Assembly: GCA_016647705.1 (NCBI GenBank)
Contig: CM028329.1
Coordinates: forward strand, 57,243,231 to 57,307,230
DNA: 64,000 nucleotides
Origin: Eucommia ulmoides
Lineage: Eukaryota; Streptophyta; Magnoliopsida; Garryales; Eucommiaceae
Reading direction: 5' to 3'
Part shown: positions 11,752-23,992 of the stretch, in pieces
Layout: every line of letters begins with the position of its first letter
Numbering within the stretch: the stretch's first letter is position 1
Program-made: the position numbers and the translations under genes
Notes under the pieces: model-generated
What the model saw: only the letters and a program-made list of their open reading frames with translations
Databases searched by the model: none
Told to the model about the DNA's origin: nothing

Positions 11752-13213
11752 TGTAACGACCCGGATTTCTAAGGCCGCTACTTGATTTTTCCCATTGGAG
11801 AATTTATACCAAAATCCGATTAACCAATTTTTTTTCCTATAAAATCTAGTGAATTTATAATGTGACGGCGTCTAATAATTAATAATTCCTCTTATGAAAA
11901 TATTTTAATTTACCATGCGACAACACAAATTTTAATTATTGAATTCACCAACTACAATAATAAATAATAAATATAATTTTTACAAATAAAAATTCATATT
12001 AATATTTTCGGTTGCCGTTTTGTGTGTGAGACCGATATTCTAATATGTAAAATCTGATAAATTTTCAACGCTTCGGCGACCAATTATATTTATCGAATAA
12101 TTATAACCGAATAAAGAATAATTTATTACTGGTAAATCCAAGTAATTTTACATACGATGGCGACAATCACAATTGTCAAATTGATCGATTCAATTTTTTT
12201 ACACCGGTAAATAATAAATTCAACTATTACAAATTAAATAAAAATTCAGCTGAAATTCCTGTTGCCGCATTATTTCCAAATACATTCAAATAAATTCCTA
12301 GCGCCAGTCAATTTAATACTAAAGTTTAAATTTGTAATTCAATATACAATTACAGCGACAATTATAATTATCGAATTTATAGTTTATCGATTTATCAAAT
12401 CGATTCTACAATGGTGATTAATAAATACAACTGTTACAATTTTTAAGTAAAAATTCAAATGAGATTCTTGGCTTCGTTCTCATTCTCACTGGTCCTACAA
12501 TCAAAACTGTGGGGTTGTGAGCTAACGCTCAGTAGAACTCCAACCCCTCTAATACGTGCATTTAATTTATACAATAAATAAAATAGTTTGACATGATTTC
12601 CACATAATTTTCACATAGTTATAATTATTTCATAAAATTTAACAGTTAAAATTCGATAATAATAATAGCATGAATCACAAAATAGGAAAATTAAATACAT
12701 AAATTAATAAAGTTAAAATTTTTAACTGAAATCCGAACCGAAATATTTCAAACCGAAAAATATAATTTGTTTTCGCCACAAAACATTCTCGAAAAAAAAA
12801 ACATTTTTTTTTTATCTTCTGTCCCCAAAACAATCAGTTGGTCTCTTTTATTATTATTATTATTATTATTATTATAAAAATGATACGTGTCTATTATATA
12901 TTCACATGAATTGTACTTTCTTCTTAATACGAAAACAACATAATTCAACTTATATATTTATATTATTATTATTATTTACGTTTAAATCTCACTTAAAATA
13001 AAATAAAAATATTAATTGTACCCCAAAACTCTTAAAAGTATATTTTAAATAACACATTAGTCCCAAAACTTCTAAAATCAATTTAAAATAAACATTTAAC
13101 TCTAAAAAATTATCAAATATTATTTATACCATAAATTTGCAAAACAGTCCCAAAATTATTAAATTTTTATATAAAATAATATTTTCAAAAATATAATTTT
13201 TTGGGCTATTACA
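11752..13213 (-). repeat. 3' LTR of the LARD-like element
   Basis: 1462-bp LTR matching 16489-17984. It carries a short TTA microsatellite near 12850. The next bases inward (13214 on) hold the polypurine tract on the minus strand. Confidence 0.9.
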
Positions 13214-13856
13214 ATCTACCCTCTTAAATAAATTTCGTCCTCGAAATTTTGTTCAACAATGATAATTCAGAATTGTACCGTGCTGGTCACTCTCGGTCAA
13301 TCAATAGTGATCGAAAGTCACCACCACGTTCCCGTTGCACTATTCTGATAGAAATAATAATAAATATATACGACCAACAAATATATTTTAAAATATCACG
13401 ACAATCCTACTTGGATTGGGTCTATCTCAATTCCAACAGGTCTGTGACCTCAATAATTTTTCCATTTGGCATGACTTTTCAAGTCCATCACCATATCCCA
13501 TAACCAACATTTACCGATTCCATCCAACATTTCAAGTCAACGCATCACAACGCTACCATCTTATCCAACCAATAGCCCAATTCCTTGTGGACTTTCCCAT
13601 GAGACTAAAGATAATCAATCTCAATATCCATATTAAAATTTCGATAATCTCGTAAATTTTTCATAAATATCAAACTATCCAAATTCCAAATAATAAATTT
13701 TTCGCAATACGTCTAAAACACATAAATACTTCTCAAGCAGATAAATACGTATAGAAATATATAACACGTCTTAATCACATAAATATATATTGAAACTCAT
13801 AAATACATATGAATTCACATAACTGCGTGTCATTCTCGTAAATACAACTCAAAATA

Positions 13857-14068
13857 CATAAATATATCTCAACCCATATATATGATATTTCATCTCAAGG
13901 TTCAATACTCACGTAACATGACAAGTTCAATAATCACGAAAAATGTATATATAAAAACATCTCGAAATACATAAATATATCTCAACCTACATATAGGATA
14001 TTTCATCTCAAGGTTCAATACTCACGTAACATGATAAGTTCAATAATCACGAAAAATGTATATATAAA
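13857..14068. repeat. Direct repeat, two copies of about 100 bp
   Basis: Copies begin near 13857 and 13970 with ACATAAATATATCTCAACC and share TTTCATCTCAAGGTTCAAT and ATAATCACGAAAAATGTA. They differ at only a few positions, so the duplication is fairly recent within this internal domain. Confidence 0.85.
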
Positions 14069-14228
14069 AAAAATAAAAATAAAGTCCCCAATTGCATTTC
14101 TACAACACCAATTAATCTCCAAAGTTCAAATTAACATTTCCAAGTAACGATTTGTCTCCACTAGTCTGATAATGACTTCACATTCCGACCCTACCTGACG
14201 TTAGCAGTGGACCAATGTTTATCTAAGT

Positions 14229-15570
14229 TATTTTTATAAGCGTACTGTTTTCGTAATATAAAAATATTTTATGGATCAAGTATTTTTTATCAAAATCCAT
14301 TTTCAATAAAATATAGCCACACTGGGCAGTATCCAGATCTCAACAAAAATATCTCAGTAACATAATGACCAAATTTAAATCAACTGATCAACTCACTTGT
14401 CTATAATAAAATAACATACTTCATTGCTAGTCATATGATCGTTTACCTCACGATCGAGAGTTACGATGGTATTGTAACCTATCCAACTGTGTCATCTAAG
14501 TGGCTATCAGTGTTAGAGTTATTTAATATCTTTAATGGTAGAGGCAGCCACCTGTAGGATTTGCACTCCTAACAGGTCAATATATATCTATCCTGCAGGA
14601 CTTGTCTGACAGGTAACAACAAATATCCACCCTGCAGGACTTACCTGACAGATAACAACAAATATCCATCCTGCAGGACTTGTTTGACAGGTAACAACAT
14701 ATATTCACCCTGCAGGTCTTGCTTGACAGGTAATCTACATCTCGCAGGACATGCCCTCTTGACAAGAAGAAAACTATGGCATAGTCGGATAATAGAAACC
14801 ACTTTTCATATTTAAAAATTTACTTGATCCGCATAATGTTATAAAATAATCAATTTTAATAAACCCCCATTTTCCCCACATTTTAGTACGAAAATATAAT
14901 TTGACAATTTACATAGAAGATAATGCACATGCTGCCTTCATAATATAAAAAGAATTTACAGATCAAATATATTTATCAAACACCACCTTTCAAAATATAA
15001 TATAAATATAACCGCACATTGATCCAAAATAAAATTCCACTGCTACTATCGCAATAAAGTAATGCATTGAAATCCACCAACCAAATCATTTTGATATATA
15101 ATAAAATACCGTATACATATTTTCCTATTAGCCATAGGATCATTTCACCTTATGATTGAGAGTTACGATAGTACCGTAACCTATACAACTGTGCCATCTA
15201 AGATGGCCAACAGTGTCAGGGTCATCAATATCCTCAATGGTAGGGGCAGCCACCTGTAGGATTTGCACTCCTGACAGGTCACAACAACATAATCAATCAC
15301 CTGCAGGACTTGCCCTCCTGATAGGTTATAACAACAACGTCCTACAGGACATGCTCTCCTGTAAGGACCAATCACATTTCGCAAGATATGCCCTCTTGAC
15401 GAGATCACGCTATGACATAGTAGGATAATGAAATTATTTTTCACCTTTAAAATTTCTACTCGGTCCATTAATCATTGTAAAACTATCTATTTCATCAACA
15501 CTTTTTTTTTTCTCAAATTAATACAAAAATATAATTTGATAATTTATATAAAAGACAGTAAAAATTACAC
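14229..15570 (-). other. Two tandem degenerate copies of the LTR module
   Basis: Each copy has an end like GTACTGTTTTCGTAATATAAA, the core CTCACGATCGAGAGTTACGA (14450) or its variant near 15150, a CAACTGTGCCATCTAAG block, and an AATTTACATAGAAGATAAT-type far end. They resemble the modules in the solo LTRs at 24938-27913 and 56175-57766 more than copies A and B. The splice-like edges are not kept here. Confidence 0.6.
14576..14760. repeat. Tandem array of CCTGCAGGACTTG units, about 39-bp period
   Basis: Four to five units, each with CCTGCAGGACTTG (CCTGCAGG is a perfect palindrome) followed by CTGACAGGTAACAACA and ATATCCAC. Equivalent arrays occur at about 15250-15400, 27060-27160 and 56940-57115. 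The frame that spans it is a by-product of the period being a multiple of three. Confidence 0.9.
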
Positions 15571-16488
15571 ACCTTTAAATTGATATTTTTAATTCAACGA
15601 CAAATCTTATGGTCCACGGCTAACACGACACTTACCAAGGCTTATTTAACTTACTAAGCAAATTTCATTTTTTTTTTTGAGTTATATTAATTCAACGAAC
15701 CCTATATTATTATCAGATGAACCCAATTTCAAGAGCCTTAAGTTTGGTCAGGGTACTTTACGAGATTAGCCATATTATTCATATTTGATTCGAAACATGT
15801 CTCACCCAAAATTGATATATCTTCATAACTAAAATACTAGTTATCGATATAATCCAACAAACTTGTGATTACTGCTTAATTTTTTTTTTTTTTTTATTTT
15901 ATTTTTATGGATTCACTGATAATAGAACCACCAAGGGAAATGCCCCGTAGATAACCCACAAGGAGAATAACTCAAGGAGAAACAACTAAATGAAAATTAA
16001 CAACATAAAATTTATGTAGCATAAATTGTTAATGGTAGGTATCACTCATATAAGTTATTGACTAATAACCCATATTAGTTATTAGTATTGGGATTATAAT
16101 AATCGACTACAGTGGATGGAATCATTGGTAGCATGGAATAATGCTTCAGGAAATGTCGTTATTAGTGTCATAATTATGAAGTTTGACAACCATAACTATT
16201 TAATTTATTGTGATTATTCAGGCTAAAATTTATTTAAATATAACTTTTCAGGCTCTGTAAAATTAATTATACAATTGTGATTGACTGTTGATTAAGTCCT
16301 AGAAGCCTTCATGCGTCAAATCATAATCCCAAGACCATCTTCCAATTTTATTTATTTTTAAATGACAAGCAAAATTTATAAATTATACTAAGAAAAATAT
16401 ATATTTTTTTTATATTAATCAATTTATTATGAGTAGCGGGTACCATAACCTAAACCTAGAGTAATCGCAAACTCGCTTTGATACCACT

Positions 16489-17984
16489 TGTAACGACCCA
16501 GTTTTCCAAGGTTACCATTTGGTTTCTCCTATTAGAGAATTTATACCAAAATCCAGTTGACCATTTTTTTTCTTCTATTCTATAAAATCTAGTAAATGTA
16601 TAATGCGACGGCGTCCAGTAATTAATAATTTGTCTTATGAAAATATTTTAATTTATCATGCGATGGCAAAAATTTTAATTATTGAATTCACCAATTATAA
16701 CAATAAATAATGAATACAATTTTTACAAATAAAAAGTCATATTAATATTTTCGGTCGTCGTTTCGTGTGTGCGACTGATATTCGTAAAATTCGATAAATT
16801 TTCAACGCTTTGGCAACCAATTATATTTATCGAATAATTATAACTGAATAACGAATAATTTATTACTGGTAAATCTAAGAAATTTTACATACGATGGAGA
16901 CAATCATAATTGTCAAATTGATCGATTCAATTTTTTTATACCGGTAAATAATAAATTCAACTATTACAAATTAGATAAAAATTCAGCTGAAATTCCTGTC
17001 ACCGCATTATTTCCAAATACATTTAAATAAATTCCTAGCGCCGGTCAATTTAATACTAAAGTTTAAATTTGTAATTCAATATACAATTATGACGACAATT
17101 ATAATTATCGAATTTATAGTTTATCGATTTATCAAATCAATTTTATAATGGTGATTAATAAATACAACTGTTATAATTTTTAAGTAAAAATTCAAATGAG
17201 ATTCTTAGCGTCGTTCTCATTTTCACTGGCCCTGCAATCAAAACTGTAGGGTTGTGAGTTAACGCTCAGTAGAACTCCAACCCCTCTAATACGTGCATTT
17301 AATTTATACAACAAATAAAATACTTTGACATGATTTTCACATAATTTTCATATAGTCATAATTATTTCATAAATTTAACAGATAAAATTCAAAAATAATA
17401 ATAGCATGAATTACACAATAGGAAAATTAAATAAATAAATTAAAATAATTAAAAATCCTACCCGAAATTCAATGCCAAAATCTAAACAGAAATATTCCGA
17501 ATCGAAAAATATAATTTGTTTTCGCCACAAAACAATCTCGCGATTTTTTTTATTTTTTTTATTTTTTTTTTTATCTTTTGTACCCCAAACAATCAGTTGG
17601 TCTTTTTTTTTTTTTTTTTTTTTAATTATTATTATTATTATATAATATGATAAAAATGATACGCGTCTATTATATATTCACACGAATTGTACTGTCTTCT
17701 TAATATGAAGACAACACAATTCAACTTATATATTTATATTATTATTATTTACGTTTAAATCTCTCTTAAAATAAATAAAATATTAATTATATTCCAAAAC
17801 TCTTAAAAGTATATTTTAAATAACATATTGGTCTCAAAACTTCTAAAATCAATTTAAAATAAACATTTAACTCCAAACAATTATCAAATATTATTTATGC
17901 CATAAATTCGCAAAACAATCTAAAAAATATTAAACTTTTATATAAAATAATATTTTTAAAAATATAAATTTTTGGGGTATTACA
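16489..17984 (-). repeat. 5' LTR of the LARD-like element
   Basis: 1496-bp partner of 11752-13213, followed on its right by the AATCC duplication and the resumed Tat LTR (GTCGGCAGAGTCTTGGGGG). Confidence 0.9.
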
Positions 17985-18135
17985 AATCCCTTGGTCGGCA
18001 GAGTCTTGGGGGTTCGTCATTAATACAATCAGATCTCTCTTAGGATCAGTATACACGTAATGGTCTTTTATCGGAAGTTTGGGGATGACTATTTTTACAC
18101 TCATCAATTACCATTAATACAATTGGTAATATTAA

Positions 18136-18907
18136 TAATTATTAGGGCAAATTATATTTTAAACACTATAATTATTGACAGATTTTTAGGTAGTCCTCCT
18201 AAGTTTTTATATTTAATTTTAAACTCTCTATATATGAACACAATTTTAAAAGGTCATTTTGTTAGATTTTTTATCCAAACTAATAGAATGAAAGGGCAAA
18301 ATAGTAATTTTTTATTTTTTAATCATTTTCTCTTTTTCTTTTTCATTTTTCTTTTCTTTTTTCTTCATCTATCTTCACCAGTGAAGCGCTCTCTCTCTCT
18401 CCCCCCTCTTCACCAAATCTTTCCTTCTCTCTCTTCACCACCTTCTTCCACCGCCACCACAAAGTCGCTGCTGCCACCCCCTGTTACAGGGGGTGTTAAC
18501 CCCATATTACACCGGGGTGAACACCGTGAACCACCCCTGTTACGGGGGTGATTCCCCTCCCGTAACAGGGGTGGTTCACCTCGTCGGAGGCATTAGTGGC
18601 AGTGGGGTAGTGGGTGCATCGGTGGCGGCGTAAGAAAGTGGTGGAGAGAGAGAGAGGTTGGTGACATGAAGAAAGAAAAAGAAAAAAGAAAAAGAAATAG
18701 AAAAATGATTAAAAAATAAAAAAAATAATTTTTTTTTTACTATTTTGCTCCTTCATTCTATTAGTTTGGATGAAAAATCTAACATAATAACCTTTCAAAA
18801 CTGTGTTCATACGTAGAAGGTTTAAAATAAAACGCAAAAATTTAGAAGGACTACTTAGAAATCTGTCAAGAGTTAGAGGGTTAAAATGTAATTTGCCCTA
18901 ATTATTA
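18136..18907. mobile_element. Fold-back Mutator-like MITE with 9-bp target duplication
   Basis: The element is 18145-18898 (754 bp), flanked by a perfect 9-bp duplication TAATTATTA (18136-18144, 18899-18907), the size typical of Mutator-like elements. Terminal inverted repeats begin GGGCAAATTA and extend about 175 bp at roughly 80-85 percent identity. The middle is also largely self-complementary and includes a perfect 21-bp hairpin stem (18526-18546 with 18559-18579, 12-base loop). It codes for nothing; the 163-codon frame across it is a chance frame in TIR and CT-rich sequence. Confidence 0.92.
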
Positions 18908-21304
18908 TTACCATTAATTATTCTACAAAATTATTATTAATACAATGAATAATTAAAAACCATTAGCTACTAGATACAAATGTAAAACTTAAAGATACAA
19001 AATACAATTTGATTTAAATGACTTAGAAATAAACGTCTGAATTTTTCGTCTTTAGATTTCTTGAGATAAATTGTTAATTTATTAGAGATATTATATGATA
19101 TTAGAATAACATAATTTCAAATTTTATTTAATTTCTACCGTTAGATTTAAAATTTAATCTTACATCACAAGTTCGCTTTTCTCTTAAATACAAATATGTT
19201 ATAATTTACACAATGAACTTTACAATCCACACACACACACATAAAACATAATAGTAATATAAAAATATTTATATGCATTTTAACATAATTTTTATTCACT
19301 ATTTTTTGTTCAGCATCCAAAACCATTAAAATTACTCTCCTCGTTGAAATAAATATTATCGCCAAACTTAAAATAATCAAATACTAAAAAACCTAGTTAG
19401 ACTTTTTTTAGTGTGTCAAAAGAATTTTAGGAGTGCTCTCATCTAATCCTATGTTACTATTGGAACGTAGATATATCAAGTATCACAACTCTAACCTATC
19501 ATACACTTAATTCATTCATCAAAACGGTATGTGAATAACGAATCAATACAACTATCACACAACGCCATCGTAACTACTGGGTGCAATGGTTCAATTCAAG
19601 GATTAATCTCTACAAATTCGACCACACAACCAAGATCTTCATCAGAGTTTCAAGAACGCACCTTGTTCAACTTCATCTTCCTAGTATGTTTTCATATAAA
19701 CAACATCTACGTATCTACGATTTCCCAAATCATCGAATGTTTCATTTTCAAAACAATATTTAACTATCACCACTATATGCATATATAAATACATATAAAT
19801 TCTCTCAAATCATTACGCTTCTTTTCTAACTCACAGATAATGCATTATATCTTCACATAACAAAAAATGCACGCGCATGGGTTTGTATTTATGCCTTGAA
19901 CAATTGCATTCATGTAAAGTCTGAATTTTTTTAAAGATGATTCATGTATCTCTCGCTATATACGTATAATTTCATACAAATCATTTCCCTTTATTTCAAT
20001 CTCACACATAAAATATCATACCTCTTCCTATACAAAAAATGCATGCAAGGGGTTTGTGTTTATGCCTAACAATATTTTAATTTCCAAATACAAGATTATA
20101 TCATTCTGTAAACACTTTGGGATACAACAGATTGTTTACGTAGATGATAAAATGAGACTTGAAGTTGTTTGGCTTGTTAGTAATAATATTATTTCATGAA
20201 TCTATTACTTTTTGTATTCATAATAAGTTACGGATGTCAAAGGAAAGGCAATGACACATGGTCATCTGATTATTCAACTGGTTCGTTCTTGTGTTCATAA
20301 TAAGTTGTGGCTATCATAAGAAATGCATTGATATATGATCATTTGATTATTAAAATGTTCCATCCAAAAGTTCCATTGGTTGCTTGAAATAATTTTCTAA
20401 ATTGAGTGCCATGTTCAAGAGAACCAGTCTAAAAGAAACTAACAATTTTAAAACAACTAAGTTTGCAGTTATGTTAATCACTAATTTTTCTGAAGCTGAA
20501 TGATTGAAACCAGGTCTAATATTGATATTTTTCTCCTTTAATTATTGTTGTTTGTTTCCTCGTACTTGTTCGGCTTATCCAAAAACTATTCTCACTATAT
20601 TAATCTCTCTTCAAGGGATAAATCTCTTTTTCCAATGAAATTAGAATCCAGATTGAAGATTAGATATTGTTATGATGCATATGAGCACCCTTAATTTCTT
20701 GTTTCAGGAAAACTTCCACCTTTATTTTTTCTGATCAGACTACAAGGAAACTAAAAAAAATCTTTAGTCTCTCTAATACATTTGTTGTCTTGGTTTTTCC
20801 CCTAATTCAATTGGGTGATAGGAGGATGATACTTGTTTAGTTGCTTTTTGTTCAAATAGGATATTCAACCTAACATGTCAATTCTTGAAATTAATTGTTC
20901 GTGAGATAAAACTATCCTAGCTAGATCTCACAACCTTAGTTCCATGAGAATGCACAAGTCAGTTTCTCACTTTTTCTTTTTTCTTTTTTTCTTTTTTTTT
21001 GTTTGCCAAAAAAAGAGAGAGAGAGAGAAAAAAGATGATTATGTTTCAATTCATATTAATGTTTATGTCTATACAAAAGAAATGTATCCCCGAAAGAATT
21101 AGACAAAAGTATAAATAAAATCTTCAAAAATCATAATAGTATCAGAAAATTGACAATAGAAATTATTGCACTTTAATTCTTTTATTTGCTACTACTATTT
21201 CACACTCAAAATATAAATCTGCATATATTCTTCCTTACCAAACAAGTACTGACTTCTACCTACCTATCTAAAAGAAAACTACGTTTTTTTTTTTAATTGT
21301 TCTG
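18908..21304. other. Non-coding stretch with minor duplications
   Basis: No gene or transposon domain seen. It holds two imperfect direct repeats: one around ACAAAAAATGCATGCAAGG and TTTGTGTTTATGCC (copies near 19862 and 20034), the other around TTCATAATAAGTTACGGATG (copies near 20215 and 20297). A pyrimidine/GA microsatellite lies near 20970-21030. Confidence 0.6.
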
Positions 21305-22535
21305 TATTTTTTAGAGTTTATATCACTTACCTTCCTTATCATTTTATCTTAAACCAGATACCTCACTTATCATTTTATAAATACCAATTACCCCATTATC
21401 ATTTTCGTTAAAGAACAGTTACCTTCCTTATAGATAGAAAAATAATAAATTTTTTATTATGATGACAATTTTACCCTTACCTATTTAAAAATAATTAAAA
21501 ATTAAAATACATAAATAACCCTTTAAATTTATTATATTTATTTTTTCCTCTTTTGTTTTTTACAATAACACCCCCTCTCTAAAATTTAACCCTAATGTAA
21601 TGAACTTCTCCTTCCAACATTGCAGCTATCTCCTCTCCTCATCCTTCCTCCTCTCTTTCTCCCCTGTTTTTGGATTTCAATTCTTCAATTTACTTTTTCA
21701 ATGAAATCCCATTTATTTTTTTTGGGATTGATGCACGAATTTGATAGTGAACTTAAATAATTGACAGAAATGATAGTTATTGATATTGGGTTTTTCAGAA
21801 AACACAGGACACAGAGGAAGAGTCCAATTTCGATCCCTGTGATTGTTCTTAACCTTGATGATGAGACTGCGAAAGAAGGTACTACATTTTCTTCCTATTA
21901 TTGAAAATCTTCAATCGAAAATTATAAACAAAATTAAAGTCCCCTCAAGAAAAAAAATGACTATAAAATCGTAGTAATCCTTTTATGATTGGGTTTATTC
22001 ATGGGACTTGACGATCCTTTTTTTTTTTCTTTATAAATGACAGAGAGTGAGAAACCTAAGATAGAATCGACAAGTAACGGTAACGAAGAGAAGAAGAAAA
22101 CAGGGGATGATGATGAACGGAAAGCAAAGAACTCTATTTTGACTTGCTCAACCTGTGATTATTATTGTAATTATCTTGTTAAAGAAAAGGGTGAGGATTC
22201 CGACGATGACGGTGGTGGATTCCAGCAGTGGCGGCGGCAGATGGAGTGGGGTACGGTGGCCTTTGTGGTAGCGGTGGCGGTGGGAGGGTAGGGTAGGGTG
22301 AAGGTGGAATAATGAAATTATTTAATAAATAGGGGTCAAAACTATATTTTTTATAATAACAATTTTAGTGAATTTTTTAAAAATATAAATAGAATTAAAA
22401 ATAAAAGGCATTTATGTCTTTTTACAAGAAAAATGTAGTCAAAGGGGTTGATGGGTATATGTTAAATGACATGGGAGGTTTGTGGTTTTGGGCAAAATGA
22501 GAAGAGAGGTTAATGGTATAAACGCTTATTTTTTA
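21305..22535. mobile_element. Pack-MULE-like element with 9-bp target duplication
   Basis: The element is 21314-22526 (1213 bp). Its ends are imperfect inverted repeats, GAGTTTATATCACTTACC at left against AGCGTTTATACCATTAACC read inward from the right; similarity continues for over 100 bp. It is flanked by TATTTTTTA at 21305-21313 and 22527-22535, a perfect 9-bp duplication, although of simple composition. Between the ends lie two exon-like blocks with matching splice sites (see 21799-22291), the pattern of a Mutator-like element that has captured host gene sequence. Confidence 0.75.
21799..22291 (+). pseudogene. Captured host-like exons inside the Pack-MULE
   Basis: Exon-like block 1 (21799-21878) follows a TTTTTCAG acceptor and reads RTQRKSPISIPVIVLNLDDE before a GTACTAC donor (21879). 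Block 2 starts after a pyrimidine-rich tract and ACAG at 22043 and continues in the same frame (phase 1 at both sites) as SEKPKIESTSNGNEEKK, then an acidic/lysine-rich stretch and CSTCDYYC, ending at a TAG at 22289-22291. The phase match supports a real spliced gene fragment with its intron kept, so capture was from DNA. I do not recognise the parent gene. The last 30 codons (GGG-rich) may be transposon rather than gene sequence. No start codon clearly belongs to it. Confidence 0.5.
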
Positions 22536-22558
22536 TGTGGTTATCATAGTTATCATTA

Positions 22559-22681
22559 TCATTATCTATTTTTTTTTTTTGTACATATATTGAGGAAGGA
22601 GTTTGAACTCTAGATCTTCCATAAAGAAAGCTAGATACATAATCACTAGGTTATAAACCTTGGGATGTCATCATTACCTAT
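22559..22681 (-). mobile_element. tRNA-derived SINE, minus strand
   Basis: The element is about 22570-22670. On the minus strand it has an A-box-like TAACCTAGTGA, a B-box-like GAGTTCAAACTCC about 40 bases later, and ends TATGTA plus a run of A. It is flanked by TCATTATCTAT / TCATTACCTAT (22559-22569, 22671-22681), a near-perfect 11-bp duplication. SINEs of this kind are transcribed by RNA polymerase III and copied by LINE proteins. Confidence 0.7.
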
Positions 22682-23935
22682 CTACTATAAATCTAAACTA
22701 AATATTTTTTTACAAATAAAAAAAAAGATAGGCGCTACATCAAATGGAAGGACAAAAAAATCGAACGAAGAGGGAAAATGCATAGACATTGGTTTGCACA
22801 CACACAAAAAAAAATTATTACAAAACCCCAGAGTCGGAAGCAACATTTGAAACATCGGCTACTTGTTGCACCAACTTCTGCAAACAAACAATTGAGTAAC
22901 ACACCTTCATTAGATTACAACAGTAGAAATTGTAACTAAAGCAACAATTTTAATCACAAAAATATAACTAAAAGTAATAATGATTAATCAAATTTCCAAA
23001 CATTGATTCCATCTTCCAAAAACTAACAATTATTTAATTATTTAATCATAATAATTAATCATTAATGATACTTGTAATTATATTTGTATTTATATTCATA
23101 TTTACATAGTGTATATATATATATATATATATATATAATATGTTTTTCTTCTTATATTATAAAAATAATAATAAGAATACATACAAAAAATAACATGACA
23201 ACAAACCAATTTACTCATGTACAAAATTAAATTATTATTGTAAATTATAAAACACTTAAAAAAGAATATAAATATACATGGTCTCCTAAAAAATAACTTA
23301 ACGATCATGAGGTAATCGGTAAATTCAAACAAGGTTGTTTCTAATCTTCTTCAGCTTCTCAAGACGATACTAGTAGCAAGGTTGTCACACAATAGACAGA
23401 GTCAACTTCAAGCAAATATTTTAACACTTGGCAAGTATTCTACCATTAACTTTCACTTACATATATTACATAGTAATAATAATATAATAATAACTGCAAT
23501 ACTAAAAAAAAATTAGATCTACATATAAATTTAATGTCTTACATTGTCTATTACGTTAACATGGACATAACATGAGACATTTCGAAATACCATAACAAAC
23601 CATACATACCAATCAAAAATCTCCGCCCAGTGTGGACGTTAAAAGTTACTATCCTAAAAATTGGTACTGAACAATCATAGTCAATTACAAGAGGGACGGA
23701 CAACATACGTAAAATAATACACATGAACGAATATGTAAGTTATTTAACTCAATTTTATTTTATTAAACCTATATAAAATTAAACAATTTTCCTGCAAATC
23801 GAATGTACACACGTCTCCATAGTGAACATGTTTAACACTTCAAACTATACATCCTTAAACAATTCAAACTTATTTTTCATTTTTCTTACTTTTTTTTTTT
23901 TAATTTATGAGTTTAAAATATATTATACATGCATT
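22682..23935. other. Non-coding stretch upstream of the RPA-like gene
   Basis: AT-rich sequence without gene or recognised repeat, apart from an alternating TA run at about 23108-23137 and simple A/T stretches. It may hold the promoter of the downstream gene. Confidence 0.5.
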
Positions 23936-23992
23936 GCATTATATATATAGCCACACTCACACACACTTATATATTTTGTTCAAAAGAAAACA
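23936..23992 (+). promoter_or_regulatory. Possible TATA region and leader of the RPA-like gene
   Basis: TATATATATAG at about 23940 lies some 50 bases before the ATG, followed by an ACACAC stretch and AAAACAATGGC, a good plant start context. The spacing would give a very short leader, so the call is tentative. Confidence 0.35.

Larger units (their letters stand above)
13214..16488 (-). other. Non-coding internal domain of the LARD-like element
   Basis: No frame longer than about 100 codons looks like protein and no retroelement domain is visible. It contains a two-copy direct repeat (13857-14068), two tandem copies of the module core found in the LTRs (about 14229-14950 and 14950-15570), and a CCTGCAGG-type array (14576-14760). 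The primer-binding site lies at its right end (16468-16488, minus strand). Confidence 0.75.
11747..17989 (-). mobile_element. Non-autonomous large LTR retrotransposon (LARD-like), complete ends
   Basis: Two direct repeats, 11752-13213 (1462 bp) and 16489-17984 (1496 bp), are LTRs; both start TGTAACGACCC and end ATTACA. They are flanked by a perfect AATCC duplication. The minus-strand sequence next to the right LTR is AGTGGTATCAAAGCGAG, close to the initiator-Met primer-binding site TGGTATCAGAGC, so the element reads on the minus strand. A purine tract (AAGAGGGTAGAT) precedes the other LTR. The 3.3-kb internal domain has no recognisable gag or pol, as in LARDs moved by an autonomous relative. 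The LTRs differ by roughly 10 percent by eye, suggesting an age of several million years. It is structurally whole but non-coding. Confidence 0.9.
2725..18105 (-). mobile_element. Tat/Retand-type Ty3/gypsy element, minus strand, old and heavily interrupted
   Basis: On the minus strand, from right to left, the parts are: 5' LTR (17985-~18105 and 11007-11751, split by a later insertion), leader and primer-binding region near 10985-11006, gag (~9.3-10.45 kb), protease (~8.75-9.1 kb), reverse transcriptase and RNase H (~7.0-8.2 kb), a second archaeal-type RNase H (~6.58-6.9 kb) and integrase (~2.72-3.66 kb). The extra RNase H before integrase is the hallmark of the Tat lineage. The 3' LTR is not visible; copy A lies where it would be expected. 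The element is broken, with many breaks (well over ten), and two other elements interrupt it. It is the oldest layer in this part of the window. The right boundary near 18.1 kb is approximate. Confidence 0.8.

Noticed and set aside
14576-14760. CRISPR-like array of regularly spaced palindromic units
   Set aside because: Units are tandem with no unique spacers, lie in a plant LTR element, and recur in related LTRs with different unit sequences.
18060-18551. 163-codon open frame
   Set aside because: It runs from an LTR remnant through a MITE terminal repeat into CT-rich sequence; composition is low-complexity and the frame crosses an element boundary.
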